Assembly (NCBI GenBank): GCA_029964075.1
Contig: CM057141.1
Coordinates: 5,270,001 to 5,334,000, forward strand
Length of the DNA: 64,000 nt
From: Patiria pectinifera
Taxonomy: Eukaryota; Echinodermata; Asteroidea; Valvatida; Asterinidae
Direction of reading: 5' to 3'
A program made the translations under genes and the position numbers. Shown here in pieces: positions 42,903 through 54,700 of the stretch (its first letter is position 1; every line of letters begins with the position of its first letter). The notes beneath the pieces are model-generated. The model saw only the letters and a program-made list of their open reading frames with translations, did no database searches and was not told where the DNA came from.

Positions 42903-45900
42903 ATGTCAAGATCTTTATCAATGCAGACTGCTTTGGAAGGTTCAGCAAGGGTCGTCTCGAAAACGCATCTAAAAACTGGTACGCTTGGCAATGGCAGGCA
43001 TGGAAATGATCTGAAGGGAATGGGGAGGGTGAGCCAGGCAAGGCCGGGGTGGGGGGGGGGATTCAAAATCTGGATTTTTTGGCCTCAACACACAAGTTAT
43101 ACACAATATTTGGAAAGATTTCCATATACGAAGTTCACTAATTTTCCTCTGTATTGACTAACAGGCCCCCAGATAGCAATTTCATGTCATCAAAGTCAAT
43201 TTGAGCAGTGAGAAAATACAAGCATTTTCTTAGAAAACACTTAGAATTTTTCAGTCCACTCTCATAGGGTTTGTACACAGAATGTTGAGTGAACTTCGTA
43301 TACATGGAAGCCAAATGTTCACGGGCTACTTTTTTCCTTCATATATCGTCTCAATGAAGGTCAGTCAATGCAAAAATGATGACATCACATGCATGAATCT
43401 TAATCTGGGACCGTATTTCTCCATGCTGGGACTGACTCACTGAGTCAGTTTTGTGTAAGAAATACTTAGAAAACCTTCTTGACTCTCCATAGACTTTGTA
43501 CACAACCGCTGAAGTGGCTTCAGGTTGCAACATATTTTTAGAGAAAATCACAAGAAGGGGAAAAAACATATTTTTGTATTTTTTGTTAAAGTCCCTCAGG
43601 GCAGTACGAGGTTTGACCATATTTGCAATAAACCCTTTAAAGTTTTGGAAAGATTTCCATATACGAAGTTCACTCAACACTCTGTGTACAAACCCTATGA
43701 GAGTGGACTGAAAAATTCCAAGTGTTTTCTAAGAAAATGCTTGTATTTTCTCACTGCTCAAATTGACTTTGATGACATGAAATTGCTATCTGGGGGCTTG
43801 TTAGTCAATACAGAGGAAAATTAGTGAACTTCGCATATGGTAATCTTGCCAAAGTTTTAAATAAGGTTCTTCATAGTCTTATTTATTATTAGAAAAATTA
43901 AAGCTGACTTTTTGACTAGGACCCGCAATGGAAATAGGACCTGCAATGGGATCACTGCTGCTCTGTCTCAAGGTCCCGAGTTCGAATCCTGCATGAGTCA
44001 ATTCATTTCTTGGTTGAAACGTTTCGTCCATCACAGGTGACCCTCTACCAGAGTTAAGAGCTGGTTTTCCATGGCTGTTTAGCGCCAAATTATCTCCGTT
44101 TTCTCATCGGGTTCGCTTGGTTTTGGCAACTAAAGGAATCAGGTAAGACTAGGGCAGCTTAAAACAGGACATCATCAAATTAAAGCTGAAATTCGGCAAA
44201 TGAGATTTGCACCTCCTGGAGACGTCCACAATATTAAAATTTCATCCTTTTTCACCTACAGTTTTCATTTTTCCGGAAAATTTAAAATGGTATTAATATC
44301 TGCTCACTGTACTAGTACCACTACCACTGCCACTAATAATGTGTATTTGTTAAGCACTGCCCTCACATACCCATTCACTCCTGGGCGGGGAGAAGCAATT
44401 AGGGTAAAGCGTCTTGCCTGAGGACACATGCACCTGAATTCTAGCCTGGACTCGAACCCGCAACCTGCCGAATTACCTACAGATCTTCAGCTCGATGCTT
44501 CAGACCACAAGGGCACAGCCCGCACACTGTTGGGGAAATCATGACCTAGTAGGTAAAGGGTGAGGGGTTCGAATCCAGCAGCTGGCATTTGTAAGTTTGA
44601 GTCCTTGGGCAAGCCACTTCGTCCACGCTTCCCACCCAGGTGTACGAATGGGTACCAGCATGAGCTCGAGTGACTTGCAGTTGTCGGGCATCTTTTCTGG
44701 GGAACAGATATTCTAAGTCATTTAAGGCCATTGAAATCAGAAAAAAACACTGACCACTTATATATTTGGCTCAGGAAAGACTGCATTTTCACTGCCCTTG
44801 TTTCTTCTCACACAAAATAGTGACTTGGTCTGCCAGTCCTTTCTTCTGTCAGAGAATCCTATGGGTTTTTTTGCACTATGGTACACCCATATCACCTGAA
44901 GCTCAAGTGGATAGAAAAATCACTTGATTTGTCCTTGTAACTGTTCGTCTGTTTAGGAAGCTAAATAGTTCTGAATGCCAATTAACCTTGACAGCTACGA
45001 TGAGATCAACTGCAACGTGGCGACCAAGCCCGAGTTCCTTGTGGAGCGCAACCCCAGCGGGAAAGTCCCCGTGTTGGAAATTAATGGGAAAGTAACCACC
45101 GAGTCCCGGGTCATCTGTGAGTTGATCGAGGAATTGTATCCGGATCCCCCACTCTACCCGAAGGATCCGTTTGACAAAGCGCAGGACAGAGTAATCGTGG
45201 AAATGTACACATCCAAGGTGGGTTGCTGTAATAGTCTTGAATTCGAGACTGGATTTGGAATGTTGCTCCTCGAATGCAGCCAGTTCCAAGCCCGAGCAAG
45301 GGCAGCAAGCAGCCGTTGCGGTAGAGGACTGTTTAAACCAGATGAATCAAGTCTATAGTCTTTGAAACTTTGACACTCGAATGCGAGAAATTCTGCGCTT
45401 ACCTCATACACGTGCACGTTGAAAACGGCATGTGTGAAAGATGCCCAGATTTTGTGGGGTCCTAGCGCCAAAGTTCCTAATTCTTCTTTTTAATATTTCC
45501 CTCTAACGCCACGGCTGGCAGGTTGTCCAAGGAGCTATAAATCCGGACCAGTGGCGCACCCAAGGGGGGGGGGGCCTTAGGGGCTTGAGGCCCCCCCCCC
45601 TCCGAAGTAATGGCTTGTTTCCGATATACTGACTTGCGAAATCAATGTATCGAAACATGTATCCCAGCATCCACACTTGATATGTAAATGCCTAATGCGT
45701 AAATGCAAGCTCGATAGTGTTTGGTACCACATTATGCTTTCCAGACATTGGCGCCTTGCCTTATTTAACATGGTATACATGTATTTCCAGTTCATTGAAA
45801 TAGAGAAAAGCTGTAAAAAAAAAAAAAAATTACGCAGTGAGGTTTTAGCAGTTCCTCAAAATATTTCCAGGATTTATTAAAGGTGACTCGTGATTTGGAC

Positions 45901-47364
45901 ATCGACTCGACTTTTGTAACTCGTGACTCGGACTCGGACTCCACCTGTATGACTTGGGACTCGGACTCGGGAGAGGTGACTCGGACTCGGACTTGATGTT
46001 TGGTGACTCGAATTCAAGTCTGGTTGATGTTGTGCCCTTTTCTTTCACCCTAATGTTTCTTCATTCAGGTCCAGAACCCAATGATGAAAGCTATATTTAC
46101 AGGGGATATGAAGGCCACTGGTAAACTCATGGATGGCCTGGCATTCATTGAACGGGAACTTGTTAAGAGAGGGACCCCTTTTTTTGGTGGTAAGTTCAGG
46201 GGTGTTATCCTCAACTTTCAACCCTAACTAAATTTTGTGGCATGGGTGGTATTGCACTTGACTCTCATCACTGTGGCCCGGGTTCGATTCCCAGCTTGGG
46301 TCATATGCGAGTATAGTTGTTCATTGATTCTCTTTTGTGCCACGAATGTGTTTTCCAATTCAGAGTTGGTTTTTATTTGTTTTTTGGTTTGGTATTAACC
46401 AAATCCAACAGCAAGATAAAATGCTAAATTACAGGATAGGTAAACATGACATATAAAGAAAAATCAGAAAAATTAATTATACCTAAGATAGTTTGCCCAT
46501 TCCCATTGGTCGAAAGCCTGACACGTGGCCAGTCTTAAACGGATGATAAAAACGTGGCTGACTGGTCTTAAACACTTTTCCAGTGTCACATGAAATTTGG
46601 ACTCCTTTGAAATTTACCGTTTTATTGGTCGAACGTTCACAATCCTCACATAGGCATGCGCAATACTACCAGTGAGTCAGTATTTCATAGTCTAAATTCA
46701 CAACGCACTCACCACAGCTGCATCTGCGTGTCATCGGCAGTGCGCACGACTCGCGCCCAAATACCCATAAAAGGAGTTGTTTACTCCATTACATAGCTAG
46801 GGGTGCTTCGAAAAACAGAAAGTAAAACTGTTGAACAAAATGGTTGGAAATATTTAATTTTTGACTTGTTTGGACTTTTGGACCCAAAGGTTTTGATTTT
46901 TTGATCGAAAAGGTATTTATCAATGGGAATAAATCTGTGCTTGGACCGTATTAAACACTATGTTTAAGACTGGTTGGAGTCTGGAATGCTGATAATTACC
47001 AAGGCGAAGCTGAGGGTAATTATCAGCATCCAGACTCCAACCGGTCTTAAACATAGTGTTTAATACCGTCCAAGCACATATTTATTCCCTTATTTATACG
47101 CCTGTCCTTTGTCTCGTTACAGGGCAAGGGCCCGGAATGGCGGACCTGATGCTCTGGCCTTTCAATGAGCGTTTGGTAAGCTTTGATCCACTCTACGATT
47201 TAGGCAAAGCACAACTTCCAAACTTGGTGAATTACGTCAATCGCATGAAGAGCACGCCTGCCGTCAAAGCCACCGCGAGCCCAAAGGAAACATACCTCAA
47301 AATCTTCAAAGGACTGGCTCAAAGCGATCAGTATGACTATGAAACCTTCTCATCAAAGCTGTGA
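42903..47364 (+). CDS. GSTO: Divergent omega GST, gene 4, catalytic Cys replaced by Ser
   Basis: Proposed exons are 42903-42978, 44037-44142, 44995-45217, 46069-46189 and 47123-47364. Borders are GT-AG with phases 1, 2, 0, 1, as in genes 1-3, giving 255 aa. Exon 2 aligns without gaps to the others (GDPLPELRAG versus [10 protein letters not shown]), but the active site reads AKLSPFSHRVR. TCT (44093-44095) codes Ser45 where the others have Cys. GKVPVLE, TTES and WPFNER are kept. Exon 1 is longer and basic (MSRSLSMQTALEGSARVVSK). In-frame ATGs at 42849 and 42921 are alternatives, so the N terminus is uncertain. A longer start would add a hydrophobic stretch. With Ser the enzyme should lack omega-type thioltransferase activity. 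AATAAA lies at 47375-47380. Exons 2-5 are firm and exon 1 is tentative. Confidence 0.85.
43105..43850. mobile_element. Inverted-repeat element in GST gene 4 intron 1
   Basis: Arms of about 200 bp (43105-43312 and 43640-43850) mirror each other: CCCCCAGATAGCAATTTCAT, GTCCACTCTCATAGGG and TGTACACAGA appear in both orientations. The middle (43350-43560) is the reverse complement of a sequence also present in the introns of GST genes 2 and 3 (about 22985-23130: GTTGCAACCTGACGTCA, GTGTACAAAGTCTATGGAG). Confidence 0.65.
43937..44030 (+). mobile_element. tRNA-like SINE fragment
   Basis: The B box is seen in GAGTTCGAATCCTGC with a tRNA-like lead-in (GCTGCTCTGTCTCAAGG). It sits immediately before exon 2 of GST gene 4. 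Confidence 0.4.
44368..44520 (-). mobile_element. tRNA-derived SINE, minus strand
   Basis: The minus strand has GGTTGCGGGTTCGAGTCCAG (B box). The body includes the complement of CCCATTCACTCCTGGGCGGGG. It belongs to the same family as 24770-25042. Confidence 0.5.
44540..44715 (+). mobile_element. tRNA-derived SINE, plus strand
   Basis: GACCTAGTAGGTAAAGGG serves as a degenerate A-box region and GGGGTTCGAATCCAGCAGC as B box. The body has GGGCAAGCCACTTCGTCC, CCCACCCAGG and GAATGGGTACC as in the SINEs of GST genes 2 and 3. Confidence 0.6.
45885..46025. repeat. Minisatellite of GACTCGGACTCGG
   Basis: Degenerate tandem copies of GTGACTCGGACTCGGACT fill the end of intron 3 of GST gene 4. They have no coding role. 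Confidence 0.6.
46240..46310 (+). mobile_element. tRNA-like SINE head
   Basis: TGGTATTGCACTTGACTC and CCCGGGTTCGATTCCCAG fit the A and B box spacing of a tRNA. The 3' acceptor half does not close, so this is a SINE remnant and not a tRNA gene. Confidence 0.45.
46926..47089. repeat. 164-bp perfect-type hairpin in GST gene 4 intron 4
   Basis: Arms of about 74 bp (GGAATAAAT.TGTGCTTGG, TTAAACACTATGTTTAAGAC, GAGTCTGGA.TGCTGATAAT) flank the loop core CAAGGCGAAGCTGA. It ends only 33 bases before the last exon. The loop core resembles that of the hairpins in GST genes 2 and 3. Confidence 0.75.
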
Positions 47365-47380
47365 TGTGTACAGAAATAAA

Positions 47381-48627
47381 TTGTGTTTGGAGAGAAATTA
47401 TGAATTTTATATCAAAAACTTGATGATTTTTGTTTATATACATGTATATGTTCATATCTTTGAACTTTCCATTATTAGTCTGATGTAATTTGATACTGTT
47501 GTCGGTGCCAGTTTTGCAATGTATATTTTATATTTTGCCACAATTGAAATGTTTTAACTGGACGTTGTTTTAAGAAGTCTATTTAAATTATCAAAAAGTT
47601 TACTGCCAATTTAAAATTTAAACTAAAGCCAATTTGGACAGAATTATTTACTAAGTCTTGTGAGAGTTTGTGCAGACATTTACGATGTAAAGCTTGAAGA
47701 ATTTACACTTACTCATACTGAGCAGGAAACTGCAACTTTAGTCTTGGTTTGAAAAGTCAATTGTCAAGCCAAGTAAAAAAAACGGTTTGTAGTCCGGGCT
47801 TTAAAAAATAAATGGAGGAGAAAGGGGCTTTTTTTTCTCCTTTATTCCCCCAAGGTAGCGGATTTCGACTCTTTTGATGATACAAAACTGTGTTCTAAGG
47901 AGCAGGACCCCCTTTTTAACACAGCTATAGTATTATTGGAAAAAAAACATAAACAGACAATATTGGCAATATGTAGTATATTGCAAATGTATGAATTAAA
48001 AAAAAAAGAAGAATAAAAAAAGATAAGTTTTTTTTTTTGCGTGGCCTTACATTGTTAATAGTAAATTAAAATACCCATGTAGAGTGACTTTGAATATGAA
48101 AATGTAATACTTTATTTGAGTCCATTGGTCTTAGTAAGTTGACAAGAGATAATGTAATAAATTAAATCCATAATGTACATTATAAATTAAATCCATTATG
48201 AACATTTTGTCACTATTTTTTTGATTTGTAAACTGGACATCATTAAGTTAATTTCAGCCGAAATAAATTAACTTTGCAACTATACCACAACAGTTTGGAG
48301 TGGTAATATTTTGCCTATAGACTACCTATAAAATATTATTATCCTTTAAGTCATATGTTTTTTTCCTGCTAATTTTTATAAATTTCTCAAACAATTTATC
48401 ATTCTTTCCTTCATGTTTCTTCAAACCCCCCCCCAGACCTAAACTTGTTCCACCACAATTATGACATACTTTTTTTCGCCAAAATGACATTTTTTAAAAG
48501 TAAGCTTTTTTTTGTATTCCATTTCATTTATTTTCGATCAAAAACTAGTAAAAATACATCACAATTCTATAATGGGAAAAAAAATACTTCTACAACTTGC
48601 TGACGAAACGAATGTAAACAAAGCTCA
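47381..48627. other. Intergenic spacer between GST gene 4 and PIP4P
   Basis: AT-rich unique sequence with homopolymer runs. No gene or repeat family is recognised. The PIP4P promoter begins near its end. Confidence 0.5.
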
Positions 48628-48712
48628 TCACGTGATCACGTCACATGACAAACGAACTTTTATTTCCTGACGTGACGTATGTCAGCAGCATTTTAGTCAG
48701 CCAAGATGGCGG
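48628..48712 (+). promoter_or_regulatory. PIP4P promoter: CLEAR-type E-box, CRE-like and YY1-like sites
   Basis: TCACGTGA (48628-48635) and GTCACATGAC (48640-48649) resemble the TFEB/MiT E-box GTCACGTGAC. TGACGTGACGTATGTCAG (48668-48685) contains CRE-like TGACG cores. CCAAGATGGCGG (48701-48712) overlaps the start codon and fits a YY1 site of the kind found at TATA-less starts. No TATA box is seen. Confidence 0.55.
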
Positions 48713-51700
48713 ACAGTCGACGGGGCGAAAGTGAACCTCTCTTGAGTAATTCAGAAAGTAGCGAAAATGAAGGCATTGCTCCTTCAGCACCGAACCTGCC
48801 GCCCATTAACTCTACAGGTAAAACATGTGGCTACTTTAGGGGGACATAATTTGTCGTTTTTGTGAAAAAAATATGGCCGTTAAGTTTTTGCGAATTAGTG
48901 TGCGGGATACAATGGGATATGGATTTCGACATCGTGGTTAGTTCCGTCATGTCCGTATCATTTTGTTTTGTTTTGTTTTGACTTCCCCTTCCAAGTTGCG
49001 CCATGAAGGAAGGAACGGTGGTAATCGTGTAGTTTAGGACCCCGTTCCGTATAAGAGAACAAAATACATTTTATGCTTTGGGACTTCTAGATTATTTATA
49101 CCAAAACGTTTGATACAAGCAGAAAAAAGTTATTTTAATTTTGGAGCAACTATAGAATGCAGGGCCACGCCGGAGCAAGGTTTTTTATTTTGCTTGGAGG
49201 CGTGGATGGATAGGAGTAATACTAATACTAATAGATATGCAAACCTGCAAAAAGTGCTAAGTACAGCGAATGCACTTGTCTTCTAAGCTTCTCATGAAGG
49301 ATCGGAAGGGAGGGCGTGCTTGTAAATGTGTTGGGGGGCATCGGAGTCGCGGAGTTGCGGAGGCGCGGAGTCGTGGAGTCGCAGAGTCGCGGAGACGCGG
49401 GGCAGTGCGGAGTGGCGGAGGCGCGGAGTCGGGGAGTCGCAGAGACTCGCGCCGATAGAGGGCGCAATTCTCGGCGGAATTTTTTTGAGAACGAAGCATC
49501 CGTATCTATTTTAAATGGGCTCGCAAATTAGGAAGGGAGGAGGGCGACGGGGCACTGTCTGGAGTGGCGGAGGCGCGGAGTCGTGGAGTCGCAGAGTCGC
49601 AGAGACGCGGGGCACTGGAGTGGCGGAGGCGCGGAGTCGGGGAGTCGCAGAGACTCGCGCCGATAGAGGGCGCAATTCTCGGCAGAATTTTTTTTGAGAA
49701 CGAAGCATCCGTATCCATTTTAAATGGGCTCGCAAATTAGGAAGGGAGGAGGGCGACGGGGCACTGTCTGGAGTGGCGGAGGCGCGGAGTCGTGGAGTCG
49801 CAGAGTCGCGGAGACGCGGGACACTGCGGAGTGGCGGAGGCGCGGAGTCGCGGAGTCGTAGAGACGCGCACCGATAGAGGGCGCAATTCTCGGAGATAGC
49901 GACTGCGGCTCCACGACTCCACGATCGATTTTCGGAGGTAGGCACTGCGTCTCCACGCCTCCACGCAGCCGTACGGAGGCGCGGATGTAGAGTAAAGTGG
50001 CCCTGCATTCTATAGTTGTACCTTAATTTTATGTGTTTGGAATTGTCTAAACGAACAATAAACTAGTTCGTTAGAAATACATGTTGGATTATCATTATCA
50101 GCAAGCCTAGGTTGGACGACATATTCATTGCATTACGACCTACGGTTCCTACAGTACCAGAACCAGATTACGATTGACGTCCAGGGTATGACTTTGCTGC
50201 CCATAGCGAAAAAAATTACAACACATCATTTTATATTTTTACCTGATGGAGGGAGCTGAAATTCTGTTTACATATATTCCTTGTGTCCATATTAAAAAGA
50301 TGCTTGGCTTAGAAAAAGTAAGTATGTCCGTGGGTGACGTGTTCACAGAAAATAAATTGCAGAGCCATGCTTTCGTCGTAAAAATTTTCAGTACGAACTT
50401 TTCAAATGAAGACTTACACGCTTGACATTTTAACCTGTCAGCCGTGCCTGAGTACTCCTAGAACTATGATGCTTCGCAGAGCAGAGCCTCATTGACAGAG
50501 AACCCCGCAAAATTATTTGCTTCTACAAAACACCAACTAAGTACAAAAATGATAGTATGCGCATGTGTACTAGTGCAAGTACCGTACTCCTAATGGCGCA
50601 GGTTTAGCGAACTGAAAATCATCGATCGGTCATAGATATCTGCGTGCACGTTTCAAGTGTCAGGTTGGCTCAGTGCAGAAAGGGCATATTTATCATCATT
50701 TGGGCCTAAAAACCGACAGAATCCACCGATGTTTGTTAGGCGCAACTTATGTGAGAATGTCAAGAGGTATAGTACGAAGTTTAGGGGCATTTTGGAGGAT
50801 TGAGGACGAATAGTGTTTTAGCACGTGAGGATTTTGGAGGATTGAGGATGAATGGTGTTTAGCACATGAAGATTTTGGAGGATTGGGATGAATGGTGTTT
50901 GAAAAAGAGGAGGATTTTGGAAAATTGAGGATGAATGCATTTTGAGAGGCAGGACTGTCTGACGATTTTGAAGGATTGAGGTGCTGGGTATCCTTCATTT
51001 GAACACAGGTGCAAAATGTTGAAGGATTTTTGAGGATTCCTGGCACAAAAGCCCTAGGAAGTTAGGGTTAATCTTCATAAAATACTTTGCTTCAGGAACT
51101 AATCTGGGTTTCATTTTTGTGTGTGTTAAATTTGTGATACTAAAGTCTGATATTTTCTACCCCTAGAAATTCCACCAGTGCTAGGCAGCGATGTCCCTCC
51201 ACCCATCCAGCCCGGCGAGATGCCCCCGCCCTACTCCCCTCCGGTCCAGGGGGGCCCCGGTGGCGGAGTGCCCATGATCAACTGCCGCGTTTGTCAGGCC
51301 ATGATCAACCTGGAAGGGAGGATGCACCAGCACGTGGTCAAGTGCAGCATCTGTCACGAAGCCACTGTGAGTAAAATTGTCACTGTTATCACGAACTGAC
51401 TAATAAAACTGCTTAAAACCCTAACCACCCCAACTCCATCAAAATCCATCCCCCCATTTTGTTGGATTTTGGGGACTTGGTCCAGAAGGCCTGGTGTGAC
51501 TAAATATTGATGGAGTATGATGGACTTGGGCCTAATGGCCTGAAGCAGTGCTTGGTTCATCCGATTGATTTTGCCTAGCTTCCTGTATTGCTGTTGTGAT
51601 AAAAGCCATGTGTAGCAAGTTCATGGCAACCAGTGTGTCAGTGGTGGATTCCATTATGTCATGTACAGTTTTGTATTGGACACACAGTGATTGATGGATT

Positions 51701-54700
51701 TTGATGGACTTGGTCCAGTTCCTAGTAAAAGATGCTAGGGAGTTAGGGTTAATCAATAATTTTGGTTTCATGAACGGACAAGCGAGTGTGCGCGCACTTC
51801 GTACACTGTTGCGTAATACGATAATATTGGTTTTTCACGAACTGAAAAGCAATCTGTGGTGGAAATGCAATTCGGAGGAGAAACACTTTGAAGGGTTCGA
51901 CACAAATTTACTCCATCTGTTTACTTATTTGTGGGGTTACTCAAACATGTAACCCTAATTGCTCTGAATCCTTCAAAATCCTCTTTGCCAGAGTGGAAGA
52001 TTTTGCAGGATTGAGGTTACATGGCAAAAGTGCGTTACTGATTTCGTAGGATGCACTTTGTCAAGGTCTTGGGCCGGACCTTGGTTTGTTTTTCCTCAGC
52101 CATGCATAAATATAGGCCTGGATTATGCTTGAAGTCCTCCACGAACCATATTCAAGAAATAATTGAGGAATTTGCAGTATTGAGGCTAAATGCTATTTTT
52201 CCATGAGGCCAATTGGCATGATTGGAGGATTTTGTAGGATTGAGGTCTGCACAATATACTACCAGATCGGTGTGTCAGTACAGAAAAATACAAGTGTGTA
52301 CAGTGCGCTCTTTAGCTTTACGGTGGAAATTGCATTTTTGCAAGCATCATCAAACGTGAATCTCTTTTGTTTTTCCATGTAGCGTGGTTTTCTTTTTGAA
52401 AAGTCCCCATAAATGACAGTCATAACCTTTCTTTTTCATTGTCTGAGAACTTACTAAGTAACATGTGAAGTTGGTTACAGGTACCCAATCCCATGATCAG
52501 CAGCCGATTTCACGAAAAAGTACGCAGCTTGCGCCATGTGTAAGACATACGCAACAAATTTGTTGTGCAGTTGCGCAGTAAACTTACGATCGATTTCACA
52601 AAACTTGGCGTAGCTGCGCATCGTTTGAAATAATTCAAACATATTGGATGAGGATAAAAACAGCATTTACGATGGCTGTTTGTGTGTGAATTTGTTCGTT
52701 CGTGAAACAGTCGTTGGATCACCTCAGCCCGCCATTTTGAAAATTGTTTTGTCTGACTTTCTTCGGAATCGTTCGGCAACTCTAAAAATTGTGTGACGAG
52801 TAAAATAGAAATTCATGTACTTCAAACATAAAGTTGTGAGTGTCTTGTTTGAACCTTGATAAGTTGTGCAATGACGGGCTTCACGACAGTCCCGATTTGC
52901 TGGTAAAATATGTCATTTTCAGTCGCTACGCCACAACTTACGCCACCTACAATGATTGCGAAATGTGTAATAGGTAAAATGTTGCGCAGCTTGAAATGTT
53001 GCGCAACTTACACAATAAATTGCGCCACTGCGTAAGGTTTCGTGGAATCAGCTGCTGGAACCGGTTCCTGACATCAGCAGTCGGGCACTCGGATGCCCGG
53101 TTCCGACGCACAGCCCTAGTTTTTTGCCCGCTAAAAGACAGGTAGATGAAACACGGGACAAGAATAGTTAGGCAGTTTCACGTGACATCCATATATGATG
53201 CTCATAAATAACACAAAACAGTTCTTATTTATAATGTGAAATAAAAGTTTCTCAAAATGGGAAAATCATAGGAATTAAGATTAGCTATTAACGCACAATT
53301 TGTAGCATGCATACATACATGTACCTACATGTAGTGTGAGCTGTACGAGAACATTAATGTACGTGTTAGAGAGTTTTACGTCAGACACTGAGACAGAAGT
53401 ATTGCTTTTTTAATACCGTACTGACTGTGACGGAAATCAAAACTAAATTACATGTGAACATGTTTGTACAGGTTTCTTATCTACATGTAAATACCTCTAA
53501 ATAGATTTTATTCTATTGTGAGTGGTCAGTTGAGGTTTTCGTGGCCAAACTCAATTTTGCAAGCATCTCTGCAAACCTATTGTATACTTCCAAAGTGCAT
53601 CCTCATACGAGTACATGTACATGTTCGTGGTGTAAAGGATGAAAATAAGTTGAAGCAGTTATACCTTTCTACAGTGCTACGCAGTCCTGCTTCATTTTGT
53701 ATGATACATGTTCGTGGTCCATCTATCAAAAATTGAAACTCACTTTGGAATTTATTTGAAAAAAATGAAACTTGTTGAAATTTGTCCAATTAAAAAATGT
53801 GTACCACTTTCCCGTCCCCTCCCGTTTCCTGTTTTTTGCACACCTCCTTTTTTTTTGCAATGATTGTCTTAACAAAATTATAGCCATGAAAAAAGGGTTC
53901 ATTAATTAAGGCTTCTTTGGAACCAATATTATATCAGCAACAGAGTTGAGAAAATGGACGAATCCATCCACAAATTTGGAAAATCTGCCATCTTAGGGGG
54001 GGAAAAAAAAGAAGAAAAAAAGCAGAAAACGCTCGCCTCCTTCTTTTTCTAACAAGCTCGGACGAGAAACTATTTTTTTTATATTAACTCGGCCTTATTG
54101 GTTAATGTCAGTTTTGTTTAATATGAAAAGGGTTACGTGTGTCCTGTAACTTGATCAGTCTGAAATGACTCAAATTCTCAACTGGGAAATTTTAACGCAC
54201 ACTGCACATAAAAAAAGGAGTCACAAAAATTGCCAGAAACACATTTCTGTTTGTCTGTAGCCCCTTGATAACAGTCAGCGTTATATATATGCGTAATCGT
54301 AATTTGGACAAAGGGCCCCAACAGGAATCTTTTGTATTATTTGGGCGGTCCCGTGACCTTATTCAAACAACGCAACAGGCAAAGGTTGATTAAGTTTCTA
54401 TAAAGAGTTCTTCTCCCCAAAGGCTGTTGTTAGTTCAATTTCCAAGAGTGCACACAGACATGTACATTTTACATGATTAAAATTCAACAGAGTCATACAG
54501 GAAGTTTGACAGAAAAGAAATTGCAAGTTGTACATACATGCATGTATTGTCTCATGTACATGTACATGTACATGGACTTGTCTTTGAATGCAATGCCATT
54601 ACACAATATCAATTTCCCTGTACTGTTGTACAGGCATTGCGTACATGTACATTGTACATGTACATTGTTTAACGTTTGTACATGTACATGTACATGTACA

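Noticed and set aside
45553..45600. CAGTGGCGCACCC end as a further hAT MITE
   Set aside because: No matching right end or target duplication was found. It is probably a fragment.
46240..46310. Possible tRNA gene
   Set aside because: A and B boxes are present, but the acceptor stem does not pair and the sequence continues as a SINE body.
49226..50008. Arg/Ser/Pro-rich ORFs up to 165 codons
   Set aside because: They come from the GC-rich minisatellite inside a transposon. Similar frames are open on both strands.
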